The position numbers and the translations under genes are program-made. 64,000 nt of DNA. It comes from Macrococcus epidermidis. Lineage in GTDB: Bacteria > Bacillota > Bacilli > Staphylococcales > Staphylococcaceae. The number at the start of each line of letters is the position of its first letter. Within the stretch, counting starts at the first letter, position 1. This document shows, piece by piece, positions 1-9,339 of this stretch. The notes below the pieces were generated by a model, which had not been told where the DNA came from, searched no databases, and was given only the letters and a program-made list of their open reading frames with translations. The stretch is taken from contig NZ_PZJH01000008.1 of the NCBI RefSeq assembly GCF_003259695.1, positions 1 to 64,000 of the forward strand, written 5' to 3'.

Positions 1-98
1 CATTGGATTCATTCTGTGATACGATGATTCAAATCGCTAAAGAAGCAGAAGAAAATCCAGATATCGTATTAGAAGCACCACATGATACTGTTATCGGC
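1..98 (+). pseudogene. gcvPB: 3' part of gcvPB (glycine dehydrogenase, subunit 2), abnormal end
   Basis: The frame entering from the left edge reads [20 protein letters not shown] followed by PHDTVIG, which I recognise as the conserved C-terminal region of glycine dehydrogenase (decarboxylating) subunit 2 of the glycine cleavage system. The normal tail, which usually continues with an RLDE..AAR..L-type segment, is absent. From about position 97 the DNA becomes the 60-bp repeat of the next gene. The gcvPB frame continues out of phase through that repeat to a TAA at 288-290, adding about 63 Arg/Lys/Gln-rich residues. It could be a real chromosomal junction, a truncated allele or an assembly misjoin. 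Only the end of the gene is visible. Confidence 0.65.
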
Positions 99-100
99 CA

Positions 101-280
101 TCAACGGAAGAAACAACGACCGAAGCACCAACAACTGCGGAACCAACAACCGAAACGCCATCAACGGAAGAAACAACGACTGAAGCACCTACAACAGCAG
201 AACCAACAACAGAAACGCCATCAACGGAAGAAACAACGACTGAAGCGCCTACAACTGTGGAATCAACAACGGAATTACCA
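101..280 (+). repeat. 60-bp tandem repeat, about 3 copies
   Basis: The core gccatcaacggaagaaacaa recurs with an exact 60-bp period (starting at 97, 157 and 217). Sixty bases preserve the reading frame, so each unit encodes a 20-residue Thr/Pro/Glu repeat of the surface-type protein. Differences between units are mostly silent or conservative. Confidence 0.85.
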
Positions 281-338
281 TCAATCGTAATGCCGACGAC
301 AGAGTTACCGACCATGGAACCGACAACGGAAGATCCAG

Positions 339-475
339 AAACAGAAAGACCGATGACAGAGCGTCCAACAACAGAAGCGCCTGAAACAGAAAGACCGATG
401 ACAGAACGTCCAACAACAGAAGCGCCTGAAACAGAAAGACCGATGACAGAACGTCCAACAACAGAACGTCCGGTT
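339..475 (+). repeat. 45-bp tandem repeat, about 3 copies
   Basis: The segment gaaacagaaagaccgatgac followed by agaacgtccaacaacagaag recurs every 45 bp, giving a 15-residue unit (TERPMTERPTTEAPE) in the same frame as the 60-bp repeat. The near-identical units suggest recent expansion. Confidence 0.85.
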
Positions 476-1139
476 GTAATTATCACACCGGCGCCATCAA
501 GTGAGTTACCTTCTGTGTCAGAACAGTTACCTGATCGTCCAAGTGTTTTACCACCTGTAGACAATAATGTTGAAGAACACAACATTCCTAATATCGATAT
601 TGATATTCCTGCTACAGATTCAGTAGATATCAATGTAACGTATCATCCGACAGGTACAATCGTGCCTGATAATGAGCGTATAGTTCCAAATGGCGATGTC
701 TCAAATAGTATTGTTTATGTTGCTCATGATGAAAATGATTTAGCGGGTATACTACGCAATCCATATCAACCGCTCATTGAAGATAATACTGAGGAAAATA
801 GAAGTCGTGAGGATGAACTGGATATATTAATTGGATTAAGTCCAATTGAGTGGCCAGTAAATCATTCTTTAGTAGATAAAGACCATCCTTTAAATCGTTC
901 AAAGGATAATGATAAAAACAATGACAATCAAAAATTTAATGATGACGATAAAGAAGATATCGAAGTTGCAAAAACAAATAATGATAAACCGACAGATAAT
1001 CATCATTTAGATTTACAAATGAATGATTTTACTGTGGCTACTGTAAAAGGTCCGTTAGATACGCCAGACCCAGCGTTACCTACATTTATTTCTGGTCTTG
1101 GTGGTTTTAATTTTTAAATAAAGAGAAAGGAGATTTGAG

Positions 1140-2681
1140 ATGGTTGATGTAGATGAAAAATTATTAAAGCTTTATTTATATATGCAACACAACGATTTTT
1201 CACGTGATGCCGTCTCGGATTTCCTTGAAATTTCATCAAGACAGTTATCTCGTTTAATGAATAAATGGAGTGAAGATGGCTTTATTTTGTTTAACAGTGG
1301 TTTAGGTCGAGGTAATGCAACACAAATTGATTTTCTTAAAAATATTGAAGCGGAATTTATTAATCATCTCATTAGAAATTTAGAAGATTATGATGTGCAG
1401 CAATTACAATCCATAATGGCTTTAGATATGTCTGTAAATTCAAAGCGTATATTACGTTTATGCATTGAAGAGGTACTGTACAGCCGTCGTGATTTTTCTG
1501 TGGAACAGTTTAACTTCATTGATTATCTCTATCGTATACCAGAGCGAATTCATCCATTAGAACCTTTAGATGTCGCCTTAGTTACAGTGCTTTCAAATGT
1601 TGGAGAAAGATTATATAACGTAAAAGGTAATGAAGTTACAAAGACGTTAGTTATTTTTGATGAGTGGATTGGCAATGATCTGATTATTCATCTGCAAAGG
1701 GATATTCATTTTTCAAACGGTGATTTGTTATTTGCCTATAATGTTGTTCAGGTATTAACTGATTTAATTGAAGCGAAAGCTGATTTACCTGGATTAAATG
1801 ATGTATTAAGCGTGGAAGTGGTAGATACTTTTAAGTTGAAGATATCGATGCGTAAGAAGAGTGATTTGATTAAATATATATTAAGTCAGGATTTTGCGAC
1901 TATCTATAAAGTAAAAGCCAATAAGATACTCTTTACCGGACCATATTTTGTTCACTCATTAAAGCCTGATATTTTAATGTTAAAACTCAATCCGTATTAT
2001 ACGACGAAAATCCCTGATATTACGGATGTATGGCTAATCAATGATTTGAATCAGTATCAGGATTTTGTGCAGCGTAAAGATTTAAAAGAGGAACATACGA
2101 GGATAAGATATAGTATGGACTTTCTGACAATTAATCCGAATTGTCATATGACACTTGAAGAGCGTAAACGTCTTGCGCGCATAATATTAGGAGAAGAGCA
2201 GCCCGAAGTATTTATTGATAAGTTGAGAATGTTAGCTATTAAAGGGTCGAGATATACGGTAAGTAAAGTGATTGAGACGCTTAATGCATGTGTGAAATCT
2301 TTTGAATATATTGAAGTTACGATTGAAGACTATATTGCCAAGCCACTTGAGAGTTTTGATGTCGATGTAGTAATGATGAATGAAGCTTTACCGATGCATC
2401 AAAAGTATTTTAACTTGTTACTGAGTGAAAAGTTCTCTACCTGGATAAAGCACTATAAGGAAAGTGAGTATCTGCAATATATTTATCAGCATAAATCGAT
2501 AGATTACTGGCGATATGCAGAGCATAACTATGAACAGTTTTTAATACAAAATGGTCTGATTGTAATATTAGATTATTACGGAAAAAAAGTATTAACGATG
2601 GATAGTTTTAAAGATTATGAGGTAACTGACTTTGGGGTCGTTAAATACGATTCGATTATATCTGTGGAAGAGGAGAAATAA
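1140..2681 (+). CDS. SgrR-like transcriptional regulator with solute-binding domain (paralogue 1)
   Basis: 513 residues. The N-terminal about 110 residues look like an SgrR_N winged-helix DNA-binding domain (SSRQLSRLMNKWSEDGFI recognition region, then a GLGRGN turn). The rest resembles an SBP_bac_5 (oligopeptide-binding) fold without signal peptide or lipobox, so the protein is probably cytoplasmic and senses a ligand. The start ATG has a good Shine-Dalgarno (agaaaggag). The stop overlaps the ATG of the next gene (taatg), and that gene is a paralogue with the same domain order, so the two are probably translationally coupled. Ligand and targets are unknown; no transporter gene is adjacent. 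Confidence 0.75.
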   Translation: MVDVDEKLLKLYLYMQHNDFSRDAVSDFLEISSRQLSRLMNKWSEDGFILFNSGLGRGNATQIDFLKNIEAEFINHLIRNLEDYDVQQLQSIMALDMSVNSKRILRLCIEEVLYSRRDFSVEQFNFIDYLYRIPERIHPLEPLDVALVTVLSNVGERLYNVKGNEVTKTLVIFDEWIGNDLIIHLQRDIHFSNGDLLFAYNVVQVLTDLIEAKADLPGLNDVLSVEVVDTFKLKISMRKKSDLIKYILSQDFATIYKVKANKILFTGPYFVHSLKPDILMLKLNPYYTTKIPDITDVWLINDLNQYQDFVQRKDLKEEHTRIRYSMDFLTINPNCHMTLEERKRLARIILGEEQPEVFIDKLRMLAIKGSRYTVSKVIETLNACVKSFEYIEVTIEDYIAKPLESFDVDVVMMNEALPMHQKYFNLLLSEKFSTWIKHYKESEYLQYIYQHKSIDYWRYAEHNYEQFLIQNGLIVILDYYGKKVLTMDSFKDYEVTDFGVVKYDSIISVEEEK

Positions 2682-4306
2682 TGATTGATCAACGTATTAT
2701 TGAACTAGAACATTACATAAATCATATCGATGACTTTACACTGGATATTATTGCAGAGAAAATGTTAATTTCTACGAAACAATTGAGTCGTTTGTTAAAA
2801 ACGTGGGATGAAGAAGGTCTGATTGAATATAAGCCTGGTCGTGGTCGAGGCAATAAGGTGAAAATAGAGCTTAAACGTGATGTACAGGCTGATATTATCG
2901 AAGATATTAAGCGTAATATCGACACGATGAATGTAAAGGATTTACAAAAAGTGTTACAACAGCCATGGCGTCATAATGCATTTGTGAAATTACAGGAAAT
3001 CGTCGATGAAAAAATGAATGAAGAGGAAATTGTGGATAGCAATGAACTCATTGAGTGGGTACATAAAATTCCAGAGAATTTACATCCTGCACATATCAAT
3101 GATTATTTAGGAGCGCAACTGAGTCATCAATTTTACGATACGTTATATCGCGTTTCTGCTACCGGAAAGATTATACCCAATTTAGTGAGTGTCGATGAAT
3201 GGAAAGATGACGCATTGCATATTCATCTGAAGAGACAGGTAAAGTTATCGGATGGCTCTTTATTAATAGCAGCAGATGTAAAGGATAGTCTTGATTACTG
3301 TGGTAGTGAAAAATGCCCGTTTGCTGCCTTGTTTTCTGAGATTGAACATATTGAAGTTGTTAACGATCATTATATTATTATAAGTTTTAACAAACACCCA
3401 AAATATATTAAATATTTATTTTCGCAAAAATATAGTGCGATTTATAGACGTATTGATGAACATACTTTAATTGGAAGTGGACCATATCTGTTGGATGAGT
3501 TATCGGAAGATAGCTTAACGATTCGTTATAATTTGTTTTATAGAGGACATTTGCCAGATATTGAAAGAATTAAATATTTGAATAAACGTAGTGAGAAGAA
3601 TCATTTTGATTCATATAAGAAAGATAATAATGAAGTTGTATTTATTAATATTGGTGAAGAATTTCTATTGTTTAATCCACATAAAGACTTGTCAATTAAA
3701 CAGCGTGAATATATTAGTCGTATATTTATGGAGACGATGGAAGAGTTTACGGAAACAGAAATCAATAGGGATGTTGCAAATACAACATTAGATGAAAAAG
3801 TGAAGCTTGACGTCAAGAATCAAATTTTACGCCCGTTAAAAGTAGTTGCGAATAGTCAAACTAAGGTATTTTTTGAAGCGATGCAGCAACGTTTACTTAA
3901 AGATGATATTCAATTGTTATTTATTGAGATGGATTATCTGGAGTATATCAATACTAATTTAATGGCCATCGATGCTGATTTCGTGTGGATGTACGAAAAT
4001 TATCATAGTTTGCAACCTTATAAAACGATTGATCTATTGAGACAGTGTAAATTCCAGGAATGGTATGGTCAATTGACAGAAGGCTATAAGATTATGAATG
4101 ATTTTCATTATAAGGAAAATGATGCACCAAGCAATGTGGGTTATCAATATTTAAAAAGATTAAATCAAAAGAGATTATATTTACCGATAAGAAAAGTTAG
4201 AAGGAAAATATATGTTGATGCCTATACGAAAAATATTGATGCATTACCTTATGGCATCGTGAATTATATTGATGTTATTTTGGATAAGAAGGCAATACGT
4301 AATTAA
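2681..4306 (+). CDS. SgrR-like transcriptional regulator with solute-binding domain (paralogue 2)
   Basis: 541 residues, same architecture as the preceding gene: N-terminal winged helix (STKQLSRLLKTWDEEGLIEY, then PGRGRGNK) and a C-terminal solute-binding-like domain. The start codon overlaps the upstream stop by one base. Two adjacent paralogues suggest duplication, possibly with a heteromeric or divided sensing role (inference). In most Staphylococcaceae I would expect rpoC upstream of the L7Ae-type gene that follows, so this pair marks a rearranged neighbourhood. Confidence 0.75.
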   Translation: MIDQRIIELEHYINHIDDFTLDIIAEKMLISTKQLSRLLKTWDEEGLIEYKPGRGRGNKVKIELKRDVQADIIEDIKRNIDTMNVKDLQKVLQQPWRHNAFVKLQEIVDEKMNEEEIVDSNELIEWVHKIPENLHPAHINDYLGAQLSHQFYDTLYRVSATGKIIPNLVSVDEWKDDALHIHLKRQVKLSDGSLLIAADVKDSLDYCGSEKCPFAALFSEIEHIEVVNDHYIIISFNKHPKYIKYLFSQKYSAIYRRIDEHTLIGSGPYLLDELSEDSLTIRYNLFYRGHLPDIERIKYLNKRSEKNHFDSYKKDNNEVVFINIGEEFLLFNPHKDLSIKQREYISRIFMETMEEFTETEINRDVANTTLDEKVKLDVKNQILRPLKVVANSQTKVFFEAMQQRLLKDDIQLLFIEMDYLEYINTNLMAIDADFVWMYENYHSLQPYKTIDLLRQCKFQEWYGQLTEGYKIMNDFHYKENDAPSNVGYQYLKRLNQKRLYLPIRKVRRKIYVDAYTKNIDALPYGIVNYIDVILDKKAIRN

Positions 4307-4329
4307 AGTAAAAAAATATTGAAATATAA

Positions 4330-4358
4330 TTGACTTATACCTAAAATGATGATAGTAT
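4330..4358 (+). promoter_or_regulatory. Sigma-A promoter of the rplGB-str operon
   Basis: TTGACT (4330-4335), 17-bp spacer, TAGTAT (4353-4358), 45 bp upstream of the rplGB start codon. A strong dedicated promoter is what the operon needs if it is no longer read from rpoBC. Confidence 0.65.
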
Positions 4359-4402
4359 TATTTAGGTTGATGAGTAGCACTTAATAGCTTTGGAGGATTG
4401 CA

Positions 4403-4660
4403 ATGTCTAATGAAAAAGTTATGCACTCTAGTCAATATGTAGTGGGACTTAAGGAGTCTGTAAAAGCACTTAAGAAGGATCGTGTAGCATCTCTTGAGAT
4501 TGCGTGCGATACCAATATCCACTTATTAACTACCGTGCTATTACTAGCATACCAAAAGCAATTACCTATTGAATTCAGTAAGTCTAAAGACGCGCTGGGT
4601 AAACAATATGGCATTCAAGTGAGAGCAACTGTTGTTGCACATTTGAAATCCGCTTTGTAA
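4403..4660 (+). CDS. rplGB: L7Ae-family ribosomal/K-turn RNA-binding protein
   Basis: 85 residues of the L7Ae/L30e/S12e/Gadd45 family (YbxF type), which binds kink-turn RNA. It lies directly before rpsL, the usual place for this gene in Firmicutes. The Shine-Dalgarno is tttggaggattgca before ATG. The family is normally co-transcribed after rpoC; here it has its own promoter. A hairpin with a T-run overlaps its stop codon. The family assignment rests on size, position and overall pattern, since the family has few invariant residues. Confidence 0.85.
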   Translation: MSNEKVMHSSQYVVGLKESVKALKKDRVASLEIACDTNIHLLTTVLLLAYQKQLPIEFSKSKDALGKQYGIQVRATVVAHLKSAL

Positions 4661-4687
4661 GGCGGTATTCTTACAAATCTTTTTTTA
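4654..4687 (+). terminator. Intra-operon hairpin with T-run (attenuator?) between rplGB and rpsL
   Basis: TTTGTAAG (4654-4661) pairs with CTTACAAA (4670-4677) and is followed by a T-run at about 4680-4687. The left arm includes the rplGB stop codon, so ribosomes finishing rplGB would block the hairpin. It looks like a partial terminator or attenuator before rpsL. Confidence 0.5.
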
Positions 4688-4746
4688 CCTAAAAAATGAA
4701 CCACCTGGATGTGTGGAATTAAACAAAAGAGAGGAGGACATTCAAA

Positions 4747-5169
4747 ATGCCAACTATTAACCAATTAGTTAAGAAGCCAAGAACTTCAAAAATTAAAAAA
4801 TCAACTGCGCCTGCATTAAACAAAGGTTATAACAGTCATAAGAAAAAAGCTACTGATTTAGCATCTCCACAAAAACGTGGTGTATGTACTCGTGTAGGAA
4901 CTATGACACCTAAAAAACCTAACTCAGCGTTACGTAAATATGCACGTGTGCGTTTATCAAATAATATTGAAGTTAATGCTTACATTCCTGGTATCGGACA
5001 CAACTTACAAGAACATAGTGTAGTACTTATTCGTGGAGGACGTGTTAAAGATTTACCGGGGGTACGTTACCATATCGTACGTGGAGCATTAGATACTTCA
5101 GGTGTTGACGGCCGTATGCAAGGACGTTCTTTATACGGAGCTAAAAAACCTAAAGCTAAAAAAGCATAA
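4747..5169 (+). CDS. rpsL: 30S ribosomal protein S12
   Basis: 140 residues. S12 sits at the decoding centre of the small ribosomal subunit. The conserved [11 protein letters not shown] segment and [20 protein letters not shown] signature are present, followed by the Lys-rich tail typical of Gram-positives. The Shine-Dalgarno is gagaggaggac. First of the four classical str-operon genes in the standard order rpsL-rpsG-fusA-tuf. Confidence 0.98.
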   Translation: MPTINQLVKKPRTSKIKKSTAPALNKGYNSHKKKATDLASPQKRGVCTRVGTMTPKKPNSALRKYARVRLSNNIEVNAYIPGIGHNLQEHSVVLIRGGRVKDLPGVRYHIVRGALDTSGVDGRMQGRSLYGAKKPKAKKA

Positions 5170-5283
5170 TTTTAATTTAAATCATGCACTTACTGTTTAG
5201 AGAATATTTCATTTTTGTAAATGTAGTGTTCTCACTAGACATCGAAAAATAAAAAAAATATACTGAGGAAGGAGGATATTAAT

Positions 5284-5754
5284 ATGCCTCGTAAAGGACC
5301 TGTTGCTAAAAGAGACGTATTACCGGATCCAATTCATAATTCAAAATTAGTTACTAAATTAATCAACAAAATTATGATCGATGGAAAACGTGGTACTGCT
5401 CAAAAGATTTTATACAACGCTTTTGAATTAGTTCAAGAACGTTCTGGTCGTGATTCTATGGAAGTTTTCGAAGAAGCGATCAACAATATCATGCCTGTAT
5501 TAGAAGTTAAAGCTCGTCGTGTTGGGGGATCTAACTACCAAGTACCTGTAGAAGTACGCGCTGAGCGTCGTACAACTTTAGGATTACGTTGGTTAGTAAA
5601 CTACGCACGTCTTCGTGGTGAAAAAACTATGGAAGAGCGTTTAGCTAACGAAATCTTAGATGCTGCTAACAACACTGGTGGTGCTGTTAAGAAACGCGAA
5701 GATACACACAAAATGGCTGAAGCAAATAAAGCATTTGCTCATTACCGTTGGTAA
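5284..5754 (+). CDS. rpsG: 30S ribosomal protein S7
   Basis: 156 residues, full length. S7 nucleates assembly of the 30S head and contacts mRNA at the exit. The N-terminal [16 protein letters not shown] and C-terminal [20 protein letters not shown]-like ends (here beginning KKREDT) are characteristic. Shine-Dalgarno ggaaggagg-type (aaggaaggagg). The 114-bp gap from rpsL could hold a leader structure; S7 is known in other bacteria to autoregulate through the rpsL-rpsG intercistronic region, but I cannot show that here. Confidence 0.98.
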   Translation: MPRKGPVAKRDVLPDPIHNSKLVTKLINKIMIDGKRGTAQKILYNAFELVQERSGRDSMEVFEEAINNIMPVLEVKARRVGGSNYQVPVEVRAERRTTLGLRWLVNYARLRGEKTMEERLANEILDAANNTGGAVKKREDTHKMAEANKAFAHYRW

Positions 5755-5761
5755 GATAAAA

Positions 5762-5826
5762 GTTAACCCTTTAGTAATTGTGTACAGCTTGCTGTCTTCA
5801 ATTTACTTGAGGGCTACTTTCTTAAA
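5762..5826 (+). promoter_or_regulatory. Long hairpin in the rpsG-fusA spacer
   Basis: The spacer folds as AACCCTTTAGTAATTG pairing imperfectly with CAATTTACTTGAGGG, with an inner ACAGC/GCTGT stem. No T-run follows, so it is probably an RNA-processing or translation-control structure rather than a terminator (inference). Confidence 0.35.
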
Positions 5827-5858
5827 ATAAACCAATCCTGGAAGGAGAAAGAATACCC

Positions 5859-7940
5859 ATGACAAGAGAATTCTCTTTGAGCAACACTCGTAATATCGGT
5901 ATCATGGCCCACATCGATGCTGGTAAAACGACTACTACTGAACGTATTCTTTATTATACTGGTCGTATCCACAAAATTGGTGAAACACATGAAGGTGCTT
6001 CACAAATGGACTGGATGGAACAAGAACAAGAACGTGGTATCACAATCACTTCAGCTGCTACAACAGCTCAGTGGAACGGTACGCGTATCAACATCATCGA
6101 TACACCTGGACACGTAGACTTCACTGTAGAAGTTGAACGTTCATTACGTGTACTTGATGGAGCGGTAACAGTACTTGATGCACAATCAGGTGTTGAACCA
6201 CAGACTGAAACTGTATGGCGTCAAGCTACTACATATGGAGTTCCTCGTATCGTATTCATCAACAAGATGGATAAAACTGGTGCGGACTTCAATTATTCTG
6301 TAGGTACTTTACACGACAGATTACAAGCAAATGCACACCCAATTCAAATGCCAATCGGTGCTGAAGATCAGTTCAACGCAATCGTAGATTTAGTTGAAAT
6401 GAAATTACACACTTATACAAATGATTTAGGTACTGACATTGAAGTATCTGATGTTCCTGAAGAATACTTAGCAGATGCAGAAGCAATGCGCGAACAATTA
6501 ATTGAAGCTGTTGCGGATGTTAATGAAGATTTAATGGACAAATATTTAGGTGGAGAAGAGATTTCAGTTGAAGAATTGAAAGCTGCAATCCGTCAAGCTA
6601 CTTGTGATGTTGAATTCTTCCCGGTATTAGCTGGTACAGCATTCAAAAACAAAGGTGTTCAATTAATGTTAGATGCTGCAATTGCATACTTACCATCACC
6701 ATTAGATGTTAAACCAATCGTAGGTCACGAAGTTGACGATAAAGATGCTGAAATCATCGCTAAACCAGATGATTCTGAGCCATTTGCTGCTTTAGCGTTC
6801 AAAGTTATGACTGACCCATTCGTAGGTAAATTAACATTCTTCCGTGTGTATTCTGGTACATTAAACTCAGGTTCTTATGTACAAAATGCTACTAAAGGTA
6901 AACGTGAACGTGTAGGACGTATCTTACAGATGCATGCTAACTCACGTGAAGAGATTTCAACAGTTTACGCTGGAGATATCGCTGCTGCAGTAGGTTTAAA
7001 AGATACAACTACTGGGGATACTTTATGTGATGAAAAGGTTCAAGTAATCTTAGAATCAATGGAATTCCCAGAACCAGTTATTCACTTATCTGTTGAGCCT
7101 AAATCTAAAGCTGACCAAGATAAAATGACTAACGCATTAGTTAAATTACAAGAAGAAGATCCTACATTCCATGCGCATACTGATCCTGAAACAGGACAAG
7201 TTATCATTGGTGGTATGGGTGAGCTTCACTTAGATATCCTTGTAGACCGTATGAAACGTGAATTTAAAGTTGAATGTACAGTTGGTGCGCCAATGGTATC
7301 ATACCGTGAAACGTTTAAAACAGCTGCTGCCGTTCAAGGTAAATTCTCACGTCAATCAGGTGGTCGCGGACAATATGGTGACGTTCATATCGAATTCTCA
7401 CCTAATGAAGTTGGAGCTGGATTCGAATTCGAAAACGCTATCGTCGGTGGGGTAGTTCCTCGTGAATATATTCCTTCAGTTGAAGCGGGTCTTAAAGATG
7501 CAATGGAAAACGGTGTATTGGCTGGATATCCATTAATCGATGTTAAGGCTAAATTATTTGATGGTTCATACCATGATGTCGATTCATCTGAGATGGCCTT
7601 CAAAGTAGCTGCTTCATTAGCTTTAAAAGAAGCTGCTAAAAAATGTGATCCTGTAATCTTAGAACCTATGATGAAGGTAGAAATCGTAATGCCTGAAGAA
7701 TACATGGGTGATATTATGGGTGACGTTACAAGTCGTCGTGGACGCGTAGAAGGTATGGAAGCTCGTGGTAACGCACAAGTTGTTCGTGCATTTGTACCTC
7801 TTGCTGAAATGTTCGGTTATGCAACTAACTTACGTTCTAATACACAAGGTCGCGGAACTTACTCAATGGTGTTCGATCACTATGAAGAAGTACCAAAATC
7901 AGTATCAGAAGAAATCATCAAGAAAAACAAAGGTCAATAA
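5859..7940 (+). CDS. fusA: Elongation factor G
   Basis: 693 residues, the usual length. GTPase that drives ribosomal translocation and, with the recycling factor, ribosome recycling. Visible motifs: G1 AHIDAGKTT (about residues 17-25), switch [10 protein letters not shown] (about 81-88), NKMD (about 135-138), and the domain IV segment [10 protein letters not shown]. Start chosen at ATG with Shine-Dalgarno tggaaggagaaag. Middle of the str operon. Confidence 0.98.
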   Translation: MTREFSLSNTRNIGIMAHIDAGKTTTTERILYYTGRIHKIGETHEGASQMDWMEQEQERGITITSAATTAQWNGTRINIIDTPGHVDFTVEVERSLRVLDGAVTVLDAQSGVEPQTETVWRQATTYGVPRIVFINKMDKTGADFNYSVGTLHDRLQANAHPIQMPIGAEDQFNAIVDLVEMKLHTYTNDLGTDIEVSDVPEEYLADAEAMREQLIEAVADVNEDLMDKYLGGEEISVEELKAAIRQATCDVEFFPVLAGTAFKNKGVQLMLDAAIAYLPSPLDVKPIVGHEVDDKDAEIIAKPDDSEPFAALAFKVMTDPFVGKLTFFRVYSGTLNSGSYVQNATKGKRERVGRILQMHANSREEISTVYAGDIAAAVGLKDTTTGDTLCDEKVQVILESMEFPEPVIHLSVEPKSKADQDKMTNALVKLQEEDPTFHAHTDPETGQVIIGGMGELHLDILVDRMKREFKVECTVGAPMVSYRETFKTAAAVQGKFSRQSGGRGQYGDVHIEFSPNEVGAGFEFENAIVGGVVPREYIPSVEAGLKDAMENGVLAGYPLIDVKAKLFDGSYHDVDSSEMAFKVAASLALKEAAKKCDPVILEPMMKVEIVMPEEYMGDIMGDVTSRRGRVEGMEARGNAQVVRAFVPLAEMFGYATNLRSNTQGRGTYSMVFDHYEEVPKSVSEEIIKKNKGQ

Positions 7941-8020
7941 TCTGTAAATACTTGAACGGTGCACAGTTCAATATATTGCAATTTAAGACTAAATGATTTA
8001 TAAATGAATTATGTATTCCC

Positions 8021-8046
8021 TCATGAGGGTGAGAATCTCTCATGAG
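8021..8046 (+). promoter_or_regulatory. Hairpin in the fusA-tuf spacer
   Basis: CTCATGAG occurs twice (about 8021-8028 and 8039-8046). Because this octamer is self-complementary, the two copies can pair with each other around an 11-base loop. There is no T-run. Possibly an mRNA processing or stabilising structure ahead of the highly expressed tuf gene. Confidence 0.35.
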
Positions 8047-8088
8047 TAATATTAAAAAATTAACTTAAACTTAAGGAGAGATTTCGAA

Positions 8089-9276
8089 ATGGCTAAAGAA
8101 AAATTTGATCGCTCGAAAACACATGCCAATATTGGTACTATCGGTCACGTTGACCACGGTAAAACAACTTTAACAGCTGCAATTGCAACTGTATTATCAA
8201 AAAAATTAGGTGGGGAAGCTCGTTCTTACGACCAAATCGATAACGCACCTGAAGAAAAAGAACGTGGTATCACAATCAATACTTCACACATCGAGTATGA
8301 AACTGACAAACGTCACTATGCTCACGTTGACTGCCCAGGACACGCGGACTACGTTAAAAACATGATTACTGGTGCTGCTCAAATGGACGGTGGTATCTTA
8401 GTAGTATCTGCTGCTGACGGTCCAATGCCTCAAACTCGTGAACACATTCTTTTATCACGTAACGTAGGTGTACCTGCATTAGTAGTATTCTTAAACAAAG
8501 TTGACATGGTTGACGATGAAGAATTATTAGAATTAGTTGAAATGGAAGTTCGTGACTTATTATCTGAATACGATTTCCCTGGCGACGATATTCCAGTAAT
8601 CGCTGGTTCTGCTTTAAAAGCATTAGAAGGCGAAGAAAAATACGAAGAAAAAATCATGGAATTAATGGATGCAGTTGATGAGTATATCCCAACTCCAGAA
8701 CGTGATTCTGAAAAACCATTCATGATGCCAGTTGAGGACGTATTCTCAATCACTGGTCGTGGTACAGTAGCTACAGGACGTGTTGAACGTGGACAAGTTA
8801 AAGTTGGTGAAGAAATTGAAATCATCGGTTTAACTGAAGAGCCATCTAAAACAACTGTAACTGGTGTTGAAATGTTCCGTAAATTATTAGATTACGCTGA
8901 AGCTGGTGACAACATTGGTGCATTATTACGTGGGGTTTCACGTGAAGATGTTCAACGTGGACAAGTATTAGCTAAACCAGGAACTATCACTCCACATACT
9001 AAATTTAAAGCTGAAGTTTACGTATTATCTAAAGAAGAGGGTGGACGTCATACGCCATTCTTCACTAACTACCGCCCACAGTTCTACTTCCGTACAACTG
9101 ACGTAACTGGTGTAGTTAACTTACCAGAAGGTACTGAAATGGTTATGCCTGGAGACAACGTTGAAATGAACGTTGAATTAATCTCTCCAATCGCGATTGA
9201 AGACGGAACTCGTTTCTCAATTCGTGAAGGTGGACGTACTGTAGGATCAGGCGTTGTATCTGTAATCGAAAAATAA
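8089..9276 (+). CDS. tuf: Elongation factor Tu
   Basis: 395 residues. GTPase that delivers aminoacyl-tRNA to the ribosome. Motifs: GHVDHGKTT (about 19-27), DCPGHADY (about 81-88), NKVD (about 136-139) and the domain II/III segments [11 protein letters not shown] and PHTKF. Shine-Dalgarno ttaaggagaga. Last gene of the str operon, followed by a strong terminator. Codon use is strongly biased, as expected for a highly expressed gene. Confidence 0.98.
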   Translation: MAKEKFDRSKTHANIGTIGHVDHGKTTLTAAIATVLSKKLGGEARSYDQIDNAPEEKERGITINTSHIEYETDKRHYAHVDCPGHADYVKNMITGAAQMDGGILVVSAADGPMPQTREHILLSRNVGVPALVVFLNKVDMVDDEELLELVEMEVRDLLSEYDFPGDDIPVIAGSALKALEGEEKYEEKIMELMDAVDEYIPTPERDSEKPFMMPVEDVFSITGRGTVATGRVERGQVKVGEEIEIIGLTEEPSKTTVTGVEMFRKLLDYAEAGDNIGALLRGVSREDVQRGQVLAKPGTITPHTKFKAEVYVLSKEEGGRHTPFFTNYRPQFYFRTTDVTGVVNLPEGTEMVMPGDNVEMNVELISPIAIEDGTRFSIREGGRTVGSGVVSVIEK

Positions 9277-9295
9277 TATCACTTTTGTGATTTTT

Positions 9296-9330
9296 AAAAC
9301 CCACGAGGGACGCCTCGTGGGTTTTATTTT
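9296..9330. terminator. Bidirectional terminator after tuf
   Basis: AAAACCCACGAGG (9296-9308), loop GACG, CCTCGTGGGTTTT (9313-9325), then atttt. A-rich and T-rich flanks allow use by tuf and by the convergent amidohydrolase operon. Confidence 0.9.
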
Positions 9331-9339
9331 ATATTTTTA

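Larger units (their letters stand above)
98..1117 (+). pseudogene. Pro/Thr-rich repeat protein, 5' truncated
   Basis: An open frame runs from the TGA at 83-85 to the TAA at 1115-1117 with no credible start; the first in-frame GTG, at 257, lies inside the repeats and has no Shine-Dalgarno sequence. The N-terminal part consists of [19 protein letters not shown]-type 20-residue repeats, then 15-residue TERPMTERPTTEAPE-type repeats. This composition is typical of extended stalks of surface proteins. The remaining about 210 residues are acidic, Asn/Asp-rich and unrecognised, ending in TFISGLGGFNF. There is no LPXTG motif or membrane anchor. The 5' end, including any signal peptide, is lost at the junction near 97. 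Function unknown. Confidence 0.6.

Noticed and set aside
91-633. Long minus-strand frame through the repeat region (Val/Ser/Gly-rich)
   Set aside because: It is the complement of the in-frame Thr/Pro repeat; repeat codons avoid stops on the other strand. No Shine-Dalgarno and no neighbour support.
7385-7705. Minus-strand frame inside fusA
   Set aside because: Shadow of fusA codon bias; fusA is complete on the plus strand.
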